A stretch of DNA of 64,000 bases from Bolinopsis microptera. Its lineage: Eukaryota; Ctenophora; Tentaculata; Lobata; Bolinopsidae. The stretch covers positions 8,421,303 through 8,485,302 of the forward strand of contig NC_087075.1 in assembly GCF_026151205.1 (NCBI RefSeq), in the 5' to 3' direction. Shown piece by piece: positions 30,901 to 39,479 of the stretch; within the stretch, counting starts at the first letter, position 1; each line of letters opens with the position of its first letter. Made by a program: the position numbers and the translations under genes. The notes under the pieces are model-generated. The model saw nothing but the letters and a program-made list of their open reading frames with translations, was not told the DNA's origin and ran no database searches.

Positions 30901-33900
30901 TATGCTTTGGAACCACTGAAAACCACCGAATTGGATATATTTTTTGTGTTTAAGGTAATATCTTAAATTTGGCACATAGAAACTCGCTCAAACTTACACA
31001 GATTATTCGTCCTATAACCACCATACTTTATGGAAAGTTTCGACATAAACTATTGTCCAAATAACCTATTTTCTGAGTCGGACAGATGTCGCTGTCGGAC
31101 AGATGTTGGCCAATCCAAGCTAAGCAAAACATGATCTTCACTTTAGGACTGAGCTCAAGACGATATTGTTCAAAATGAGCCATTTATTGAACAGCATGTA
31201 AAAATACTGCTGCCACGCTCTTCTTTTTCTTTTCACTGACTCCGGAGGTCACACCTTACCTGACGTTCTCAAACTGTTCTCTTGAGTTATTACCACTGAT
31301 CATTAATTGGTCGCCTTCTTTTTGGGACAACCTGTACATTCACCATTGAGAAATCAAACTGCACTACACCCGAAGTTTTAATCTCAGGATGCGATCCTAG
31401 ATAAATTATTTAGATTCGAGACATACCTTAAGATACAAAAAGGTGTTATCTTCCTTGAGATCTTGGTTTGAAGATTTCGGGGTCGTCTTCTCAGCAGCAT
31501 TATCTGCTTCCTTGTTAAAATATCTGCTTAGATTATAAACTAATTTCATCTTGTCCTCGTATCGAAAGCGATCGTTCTTCTGTAGAGTTTTCAGCATGAC
31601 CTGCATTAAGAGTCTGTTTAATTCCTAAATTATAATACTCATCAGTCTGATCCAGCCACTCAGAGCTAATCGATTATTAAATTCATTTGAATCCATCGAT
31701 TGTATTCGGCACAATGAGTTTTGAATATCTTAAACTCTTCACACTGGAAACTGAGAGGACTAGAATTCATGCATTAATGGACAACCTATTCAGCTATTCA
31801 GTATTGCGTTTTGTCATGAAGTCTCAAGTAATGTTCGAAAGTTTTACCTGAGTCAACATCTTGAGTTTTTCGATATCATAACGATTGGTCAGCTTATCCA
31901 CGACTTTCTTCAACTCCTCTTCACTTGCAGTACCTTTAGCAGAAGTAGCTGAAGCACGAGCATTGATTTTCTTCTCTTCGGGAACTGAAAGAGGTTATGT
32001 AGTAGGAATTTTTGATCATCCTCATAAAGAATTATATATTTATTTGAAGAATCGGCAATTAGATTGATCTGGCCCCTGGTTAGTCTGGTTTCGTAAATTA
32101 TCTTTCAAGTCGTTTAAATGAATCGTAAAAGACAATTTAACTTCGAACCTTTTCCTACATTATCAACAGTAGAGCTGCTAATTGTATTTTTTGGATTGTC
32201 ACTTGCTTGTTTTTCATCCACTACCGAAGATAAACTTTCTTTAGTAATAATGCTTGAGGAACACTGAACTAAGTCTTCAGAACCCAGCGACATTTCAGAC
32301 GGATGAAAGGCATTCGTTTCCATACGCAAATAGCGAGGCCCTACAGACAGGTTTGACTCGTTCGAAGTAGCATCTGTTAGACTGATGGAGAAAACTGGAA
32401 TTTCAAAGTTTGCCTCGGAATAAATACTTGGATAAGAAGATCCATTATTATGTAGTCGGTAATACCTCACAGCATTGATTAGACGGCTGTAGAACTCTAG
32501 AGCGGGGGACTCTAGAGCGGACATGGTAGGAAGTAGGACCCTAGAGCGGAGTCAAATCGCCAGGGTAGGACTCTAGAGCCGAACTCCCTAACCGGACCCA
32601 TACTATTACTATGAGGACTCTAGAGCGGTATCCACATGCAGGTTTTAGAGCGGTTAGAAATTTGAGAGTAAAGTTAGTTTTGAAGATTGAGTTATGTTTT
32701 TTAATCAATGATTAATAATAGTCTTTGCTTTGTTGATGGCGCGTTTGAAAGAGGAGGTCTTAGGGAGGTTGAGAAGTGCGGCTTCTGATGCACCTTGCTT
32801 GACGGAGTTTAGGATCTGGGCAGGAGGGTTGTTGGAGAATATCCGAAGATCCTTGGCATTTAAATGGTCTTCACTTCGCAGTCTAAAAAGTTCGCAGGGT
32901 GGATGTGATGTTTAGGGGTATCAAAACGGAATCTCCAAGGGTGTAGAGGCGACCAGGACACTTTTGCTTCCATTGGACGCATCGCCAACATTGACGGCCG
33001 TCTTGGGTAGGTTTCCGTCCTTTCCGTAGCGGAATCCTTGCAGAACAAAGTTAATGCTGCCAGCTGTTCGTCCCCGGATGAAGATGGGCTTCTCAGGAGG
33101 AGTTGAGGAATGACTGTTACTCTGCATATTGTAGATGGTTGTAAAGAGGAGTAGGAACCGAATGTGATATACTAAAACTAAATTCTCCGTGACATTTATA
33201 CTGCACTATTGAAATCACTAACAAAGTAACAAGAACCGCTATGCGATGGGATCTGATCTGGATTCGATCGTACCCTGTCACCAGACTGAACATGAGATCA
33301 CTGGGAGACTTTGGGACCGGAAACTGATCCGGCCCCCAAAGAGGGGTCAGATCACGTCACCAATTAGTGACGTATAATTAGTGATGTGATCCATGCATTG
33401 AATTTAATTGACATAGAAATGGGCTAGATCTGGGGTAGAGTTCACATGTCAATTCTGTAAATCATAGCTGTACATTAAGAAGTAGACATGATCTGACTGC
33501 TCGACTCGTAGATCACATAAGGGACGGGAGCTCTTGCTAAAGGGGGGGGTTCTCGTATCAAGGATGTGAGACGTACTTGTCAAAGGCATGCAAGGGGAGT
33601 GAGCCGATCTAGTGTTCTAGGTATAAATATTGGGCGATAGAAGGTAGTATATGCCTACCTTCTCCAAGTAAACCAGACGCTACCTAATATGGAATCCCTT
33701 GGAAAAGTCGTCCAACGAGCCAGAGCTTCTGCCTCCGGATCTGCCCAACATACCGAGCTGCACATCTACGAGAAGAGACGAACAATTTATCCTCTTTGAT
33801 GGGAAGACTGACCGAGATAATATGAGAATCATAGCCTTCGCCACCACAGAGGTTTCAAAACCCGGGTGAATCGCCCAAAGCCCTCTGTTCAAGAATACTT

Positions 33901-35550
33901 TCGTGCTATCAAGGAGCAACAGGTTGTTACAGATTATCATCTGGATCGGCTTGCTGTTGGAAAGACTCCTTCCAAAAAGAAGAGGATTTCCAGCAGCATT
34001 CTGTACGACATTTGTTCCTTCTACACGACATACCCAACAAAGATTGAGTACTTGTTCGCTGTTGCGAAATACATACTTTGGTAATAATATTGAGTATTTT
34101 GTTTTATTCTGAAGTATTATATTATTAATCGATTTAACATTTTATAACCAGCCAATACATTGTCTCAATTTGTAGCTTCTATGTACAGAGTTGTCATATG
34201 AACTCTACCCCAGATCTAACCCATTTCTAGGTCAATTATATTCAATCCATGGATCTCATCACTAATTATACGCCACAAGCTTCAAGCTTGCATGTTAATT
34301 ACTTGATGACGTATATGGTGGATCATATCACTCCGGCCCCAAAGTCTGGCAGCCCATGAGATACCCTTAGTAGGTGCTAAAGTGTCACGCGATGAGATCC
34401 TCATTCCTAAATGATCTGCTTGAGTGCACGTACTTGGACGGTATTTCGCTTACGACCAAGTCCGCTCTACAGTCCGCTCTCAAATTTCTAACCGCTCGAA
34501 AATTTGCATGTGGGTACCGCTCTAGAGTCCTCATAGTATGGCCATGGGTCCTGTACATGTAAGGGAGTACCGCTCTAGAGTCCTACCCTGGCGGTTTGAC
34601 TCCGCTCTAGGGTCATAATTCCTACCAAGTCCGCTCTAGAGTCCCCCGCTCTAGAGTCCTACTCCCCGACTGGTCGATTAGACCAGTCGAACAACTCAGA
34701 AATTAGCTGTTCTTTCTAGTTAGCTAATATAATAATATATCGACTGTTCATAGCTATTTTCACGTGACGATAGTATGTCACTGTCATTTGTCAAGTCTGA
34801 TAGGTTTATGACGTTTATGACGCAACAGTAACAGTAACGCCTCGGCAAGTATTATGGATATTTAAAGGAATCATGTTCTTGACAGTTTTACGTCAAAACA
34901 TATAAGCAAATATCAAATGTTACCTCGGATTAACATCAGAAAGACTTTCAGCGTCAGTGCTTTGGAAGGTAAGATCAGTCAGCTGATTAAGCAGACCATT
35001 TACATATCTCTCTTGGGAAAACTGAATCATCCTACCCTTCAACTCCGCTTGATCCAATGCGATCGAATGTAAGCTTTTCTGTAAAGGAAGTGTATCAATA
35101 AACCTAAAAAATACACTTCTAGTTCTAAGTTATAACGAATGGGGATCGAGGCGGGGTAGGAACCGGTTACCGGAGTCCGGAAGGTTGTCAAATGGCAGCT
35201 GGGACCGCAATTGTTTGGTGTGAAACGTTGTTAGGCGAGACATGTTCATTCATGTGAACATAAATTTAGAGAATGTAGTATAGTTTTGGGTGCAACACAT
35301 ATTTTTTGAAAGCCTGAACTGTTACTACAAATTATACTACTGTTATGTACAAATGAAATCTCAAAAAAATCGATGTGTCATGTGCCTAGGCCCTAGATAT
35401 TAAGGCATAAATATCAATTACCCTTTTCTCTCTGTCCAAGAAATCTAAACGAATTTTGCTTTCTTGGGCTAAATTGGCATTTTTGTGGCACATTGTTCGG
35501 AACCGATGAGAATGCTCTTTTTCAAGATGGTTTATCACTCGGTCTTCCAT
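24921..35550 (-). CDS. Seven-exon gene, ~496 aa, function unknown
   Basis: Exons in transcript order: 35550-35422, 35078-34924, 32486-32149, 31984-31848, 31600-31427, 25627-25468, 25318-24921. All donors are GT and acceptors AG. Lengths 129, 155, 338, 137, 174, 160 and 398 sum to 1491 nt, an exact multiple of three, and every junction phase matches (0, 2, 1, 0, 0, 1). An in-frame TAA lies 24 nt before the ATG. The protein is polar, with helical segments in exons 1-2 (EDRVINHLEKEHSHRFR...), a Ser-rich exon 3, Lys/Glu-rich exons 4-5, and a C-terminus with Arg/Leu-rich segments. I recognise no domain and see no signal peptide or membrane segment; a cytoplasmic scaffold or coiled-coil role is only a guess. 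Two opposite-strand genes sit in the 5.8-kb intron 5. Extra exons could be missed there. Confidence 0.72.
25628..27203. other. Part of intron 5 upstream of the PARP-like gene; repeat pieces
   Basis: No supported gene. It holds the phrase CTATACTAATAATAACAAAA with GTCCGTCTGTGCGTGCGT near 26098-26150, a style common in invertebrate dispersed repeats. CATTGTTATTTATTGG at 26610-26625 is inverted at 26764-26779. A CCGG-rich patch (TTCCGGTCCGG) occurs twice between 26920 and 27010. The PARP-like gene's promoter should be near its right end. Confidence 0.4.
27204..28551 (+). CDS. PARP-like ADP-ribosyltransferase fold protein, truncated, two exons
   Basis: Exons 27204-27441 and 27692-28551 join in phase 1 across a GTAACT...CCACAG intron to give 365 aa. 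Residues 1-~105 are acidic and helical; the YENLDYRSAYFCFTQYLHLA part faintly recalls USP8/STAMBP dimerisation helices. A spacer repeats S/D-D-S-L. Residues ~195-235 form a small helical domain (LTADELKIKLKEFNL). The end matches the start of a PARP catalytic domain: AYHGT (290-293), the His of the triad, then HGIYTDEA (Tyr 318). The third catalytic residue and the last strands are missing: the protein stops at LWRVLVAIVNN, where PARPs read FL-x-RVLVG. It may be inactive, a binding module, or have a missed 3' exon. It lies inside intron 5 of the minus-strand gene. Confidence 0.65.
28884..30155 (+). CDS. Carbohydrate sulfotransferase, CHST1/3-like, Golgi type II membrane protein
   Basis: A 423-residue, single-exon enzyme expected to move sulfate from PAPS to sugars of proteoglycans or glycoproteins in the Golgi lumen. 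A short basic cytoplasmic N-terminus is followed by one membrane anchor (residues ~12-32), then a Ser/Asn-rich stem with N-glycosylation sites. The PAPS-binding 5'-PSB is RSGSTF (79-84) and the 3'-PB is LRHPVACIMSR (221-231, in place of the usual RDPRA). The motif FEPFHD at ~99 is typical of the family. Length is normal. The acceptor sugar cannot be told. It lies ~330 bp after the PARP-like gene, same strand, within intron 5 of the opposite-strand gene. Confidence 0.88.
   Translation: MMTREETFSKVRLIVTILSGFGFVMFLSYTYSDLVQPKNTTFGSNGTNKNSSKSPPRDPAFNLDPNPNKRVIILLTAFRSGSTFLGNLFDSNPTMQYMFEPFHDRHIINLQNKKDIIGARPDHTESDLRMLYLQQILHNCTAFVTPIVAEKYGWCGSPSENLKRFNTTECTGTAWAPRNSQQEICRYRHTTVIKVIRLSDLSDLLKISKIQSANIQIIQLLRHPVACIMSRRTGGKFFSWNLRTAIENDNDNVSERRVKVAWEVFNYCRDHLKAIEFIKAHPWFKDRYLRITHLEMSLKPLETAEKIYSFINETLTDELKEYVINITGAQSEGYLNREKAALNVYRNSTDLASKWMKLISATVKFMDVYSIEAQCKLLFEPMYDVFSVDSISKRRQSQINDLVNNYYEYDNIYSDQFEEYADQ
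30156..31426. repeat. Remainder of intron 5 with a decayed tandem repeat
   Basis: The phrase AATTTGGCACATAGAAA recurs at about 30788 and 30966 within two ~180-bp diverged units (30770-30950, 30951-31075). They are bracketed by GCGACATCTGTCCGAC near 30740 and its inverse GTCGGACAGATGTCGC near 31078. This looks like a small element with inverted ends. No gene on either strand. Confidence 0.5.
32705..33127 (-). pseudogene. FLYWCH zinc-finger remnant of a MULE
   Basis: From ATG 33127 the frame reads PIFIRGRTAGSINFVLQGFRY. After a frameshift near 33000 it reads WRCVQWKQKCPGRLY, then after another shift HHIHP: together the C...C...H-x-H of a FLYWCH finger. The last part reads an Ala/Lys-rich helix ending KRAINKAKTIINH and a stop at 32705. 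At least two frameshifts make it a pseudogene. FLYWCH fingers accompany MULE transposases, which agrees with the long inverted ends; the transposase itself is missing. Confidence 0.65.
33680..33940 (-). other. Open frame inside the MULE, not supported as a gene
   Basis: An 86-codon frame without recognisable motif. The overlapping plus-strand sequence (33866-34112) is also open and equally featureless. Possibly leftover transposon coding sequence. Confidence 0.2.
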
Positions 35551-36120
35551 GTCTGGATGGGTTTGTATACATTAAAGGCAAAGTAAAAGCTGAGTAACCC
35601 TACGCAATACCAAAGCCAAAATCTAAATGGATACTGTCATGTTAAGAAGAGCAGTCTGAAGCATTTAACAGAAGTCGAATGGTTTTAAGAGTACAAATGC
35701 GTGCTTGAATGAAATGTCGTAAAAGTGTAGCCAAGTATAAACCAAACGGAAATATCTGCGTTTACGATTGATTTAGCGATACCATTACCAGTATAAGGCC
35801 AGGATCGACTCGAAGAGCTACACGATGGACGTCTAGCTGGCTCCTTCATCAACCACGCGTCTCTAGCTGTGCGTGATCTGACATGACTTTGCCACCAAAT
35901 TAAAACGAATGCGCGCGTCGCGCGCGGGCTAAAACTTTTCCGGAGATTAACAGTATATACTTTTAATAACCACGGATGCAATTCAAGTAGACCCTTTTTA
36001 GACCTTTGAGACGTATTGCCACTGCGCGTTACTTAACCGTTTGATCGACGCGGGAGGCCTGCATGTCTTGGACCGTTGCCAATATAATAATTAACCACAA
36101 CTCTCTTCTCCTCTATACAG
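35551..36120. other. Upstream region of the seven-exon gene
   Basis: No gene supported. It would hold the minus-strand promoter. A GC-rich alternating run (GCGCGCGTCGCGCGCG) lies at 35911-35926. Confidence 0.35.
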
Positions 36121-36206
36121 GTGCAGCGATCCGTCAAGGACAGTGACACTAGTTCCGGATTTAAGACCTTCTCCAATGACGTGGTTTATTTCCGGTCCAA
36201 TTTAAG
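36121..36206 (+). other. Possible isolated exon
   Basis: A pyrimidine-rich tract ending TATACAG precedes GTGCAGCGATCC..., which stays open for 86 nt (VQRSVKDSDTSSGFKTF...) and ends at a consensus-like donor GTACGTT. No partner exon was found, so this is only a candidate. Confidence 0.2.
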
Positions 36207-36450
36207 TACGTTCAGCAGCATTGACAAACACCAACCGTTTACCAATAGATGGTGCCTTGTGGCTGGAGCATGACTGACGTCTCACGGGCTGCAAATGGAG
36301 CAATGTAGTGTATATATTACTTAAAACTGATAAGTGGAAACCATATTACACAGGTTTTTGAACAATTTTCAGCACTTACGATATGGACACGTTCATTTGA
36401 GTTTGAGGATATTGGTAAATATAAGTGACCCTATTAAAAGGCACAGTGTA

Positions 36451-38380
36451 GTTGACTTTGTCACACTATGAAATTACTTAAACCCTTGATGGTTAGGATA
36501 ATCGTCTCATCCTCTAGGCTAACTTTGTCACATAACGATATCTTAATCAGGTGATAAGATATCGCTTAAATACGGCCGGCACGGAAATGGTTACATTGTC
36601 ACACTATAAACATGTGACGGAGTAAATATGGACCCCTTGCTGCCGTTTTTGACCAAATTTTTGAGTGTCCAGTTGATTGGATGGGTACATATGACCATTA
36701 CCTACATATTTGACGACTTTTTTAGTTAGATGGTGCATTCAGGTTTACTCTGTCACACATTAAAGAAAATATGTGATGAATGTTTAGGGCACCCTGCTAA
36801 GTAATGATGGGTAGTGTAAGTTTATTTGATGGCCTGGAAGTGCTGGGAATTGTTATTATATTATATAGTCGTAAGGAATTAAAACACAGAAGGCACAACC
36901 AAGCTTACTTTGTCACAATATAATCTTGATGATATCTGAACATGTGTGAAATTGAACAAATAATGATACCAGCTCAAACCCCTTATATTATACGTACTAT
37001 GGATCAAACAACACTGCTAGTACCATGCACCAGTCACATAAATCATTATCAGGTGGTAATATGTTAACAGTGTCACAATTAAACTACCGCTACATGGTCA
37101 AAAATAGGGTAATTTCGTCACACAAAATTATTATAACTCTGTTATAGCTCCTTGCTGGCAAAATAACTAGTTTATCGACATTTTTTTGATGATAAAGTAA
37201 CATAGTAATAGAGGTATATTTCTTCAAAATAGGGGCAAGACATGTTTACTTTGTCACATCAGTTATTATAAGAGTTAGGTAATCGTCATCAGATTAAAAG
37301 ATATTTTTCGTAGTTTGGATCGATTAATACTTTAATATACCTGTAATAAATCCTATGCCAATTTTAACACACTATCTTGATACTGTTGGGGCAGGGAAAG
37401 TTAATTTTGTCACATTTCCAATGTCTTTGACAAATGAATCTAAATTTTTAAAATTGAGCTCTTATGTTCTGGACAATATTCTTCCAATCGTTTCTGAAAG
37501 AATGTTGAATTCTAATAGAGTTATAGATCTTCAAAATAGGGGAAAGACAAGTTTACTTTGTCACATCAGTTATTATAAGAGTTAGGTAATCGTCGACATC
37601 ACATTAACATATATTTTTTTGTAGTTTGGATTGATTTATATAGGTAATAAAGCAGCCTATGCTAATTTTTACACACTATCTTGAAATTGTTGGGGCATGA
37701 AAAGTTAATTTTGTCACATTTTTAGTGACTTTGACAAATTTAACCTAAAATTGTTAAACTTAAGCTCTGATGTTCTGGACAATATTCTAATAGAGGTATA
37801 GAATATAGATCTTCAAAATAGGGGCAAGACATGTTTACTTTGTCACATCAGTTATTATAAGAGTTATTATAAGAGACTATTTCATTCTATAATCATTGTT
37901 TTTAATCTATTTACGATTTCGTATACTTTTTTGTGACAATGTAAACGTCAACTGATCTTAACTTGCATCAACTACATTGTCATCATATAAAATTTTCCCG
38001 CCTTTCAAACCAAAATCAGATATAAATAATTCGCCCAAAATTTTAAATTTCATATATTGTGACAGAATTAACCTCATTTCCCAATAACCGAGTGCCTGTA
38101 TTAGCTAACTATTCAGAACAACATATTTTAGGGCTATGATTGGTAGAGCAACCATCAAATAATTAGTTGAAAGGGTTTTTAGGACACCTCACAGTAGAAT
38201 AGAGGTATGGTATCATGAGTGTGACAAAGTTACCCAAATATTGCCATGTAACCGTTCGATCCGTGCCCATTAACCAATGTTGTATCATAATTGTTAGATT
38301 GACCTAATTTACTATATTTCAGACCAAGGAATGATAATTAGGTAACTGCAGTTAACTAAGTCACACAAAATGTGACATTT
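36451..38380. repeat. Spaced-motif array 2 (~16-bp motif, ~150-bp spacing, orientation switch)
   Basis: GTTTACTTTGTCACA and close variants occur forward at about 36451, 36518, 36589, 36742, 36902, 37063, 37107, 37243, 37399, 37551, 37703 and 37832, most steps being 130-160. It then appears inverted (TGTGACAAAGTTAAC-like) at about 37932, 38058 and 38220, and a last forward/inverted pair sits near 38350-38380. Between 37225 and 37870 longer spacers repeat with ~305-bp period (two motifs per unit); elsewhere spacers are unrelated. No ORF is supported inside. The geometry parallels the array at 7.3-9.3 kb although the motif differs. Confidence 0.75.
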
Positions 38381-38523
38381 GAAACATTATAGTGCCTAAC
38401 AACAATAGATTTTCTTTCTGAGCGGTGCATATGGGAGTATGGGTTACGTGGCTAATGTTCAGAACTTCTGAACGTGCTAGGTTAATAGAAGTCAAAATTA
38501 AGCCACTATGGGGGGAATGCAAC

Positions 38524-38588
38524 GTCAATTAATGTCAATTAATGTCAATTAATGTCAATTAATGTCAATTAATGTCAATTAATGTCAA
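38524..38588 (+). repeat. 10-bp minisatellite (GTCAATTAAT)n
   Basis: Six exact copies and a partial. The same 10-mer recurs at 39192-39231, and its inverse appears near 38610. Confidence 0.95.
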
Positions 38589-39191
38589 TGTCAGTTTTGC
38601 AAAATTTTGGAATACTGACATTAATTGACACGATATTTTTCGACCAGAGATTATGTAGTTCTACCATATTTTTAGCACTTTAGAACGTTTATATCATCAA
38701 TTTATTCACTACTATCACATATGGAAATGTGAAATGTGAAAAAAATTCAGATCATTAAACAATAAAACTAAAATAATACGGTTTCCCGAAATTTAATTTT
38801 CTTAAATGGGCCTGGCCATCCAAGGGCGTGGTTCTCAACATCATCAGAACTTAAAACCCACATTAAACGAAATGCCTTCATGACATTTATATTTGAATAA
38901 CGAATCTTAAACAGCTAACATTACTCCTTCATACTAAAAAAGCCGATTCTAGATATTTTACCTGTATAAGAAACCAATAAAATATGGGCGTGGCCGGTGG
39001 GGACCGAAGATGGAAGACTTGGAAGCTGAAATTTTTTTTGGTGGTCTTTAAACCTAAGGATCAACAGATAAGAACATACTCATAATTATTCAAGGACATT
39101 TTGTTTTTTTGAACCGGTCTAACTTACATAGACGTGAATATCTTGAATATTTATCGAATAATGATAATCTCAAATTTCAAGACATATTAAT
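38589..39191. other. Sequence between two (GTCAATTAAT)n runs
   Basis: About 600 bp, AT-rich, no ORF supported. Flanking by the same minisatellite could mean insertion of a ~600-bp unit into one array. Confidence 0.4.
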
Positions 39192-39231
39192 GTCAATTAA
39201 TGTCAATTAATGTCAATTAATGTCAATTAAT
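39192..39231 (+). repeat. 10-bp minisatellite, second run, followed by poly(G)
   Basis: Four exact copies of GTCAATTAAT, then a run of about nine G. Confidence 0.95.
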
Positions 39232-39300
39232 GGGGGGGGTGTCATGTCCGTCTATGTCCGCCTATGTCCTGTCCTTTTTGGATTCTATGAGACAACGGAC

Positions 39301-39475
39301 GTGTTTTTTGGGACATTGGCGGACACGGACGGACATTGGCGGACTCGGACGGACATTGGCGGACTCGGACGGACATTGGCGGACTCGTACGGACATTGGC
39401 GGACCCGGACGGACATTGGCGGACTTGGATGGACATTGGTGGACATTAGCGGACATTGGTGGACATTAGCGGACA
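39301..39475 (+). repeat. 20-bp minisatellite
   Basis: About eight copies of GGACATTGGCGGACTCGGAC with variation at the 15th-17th bases and shortened copies at the right end. Open frames here on both strands are artefacts of the repeat. Confidence 0.95.
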
Positions 39476-39479
39476 AACA

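Larger units (their letters stand above)
32490..34665. mobile_element. Mutator-like (MULE) element with ~165-bp inverted ends in intron 2
   Basis: The left end (about 32490-32660) and inverted right end (about 34480-34665) match throughout and each carries several copies of GGACTCTAGAGCGG. A second inner inverted pair lies at about 33395-33460 and 34195-34260 (CTGGGGTAGAGTTCA). It contains a broken FLYWCH-type ORF, as MULEs often do. No 9-bp target duplication was found by eye. The left end directly abuts exon 3 of the minus-strand gene. Confidence 0.65.
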
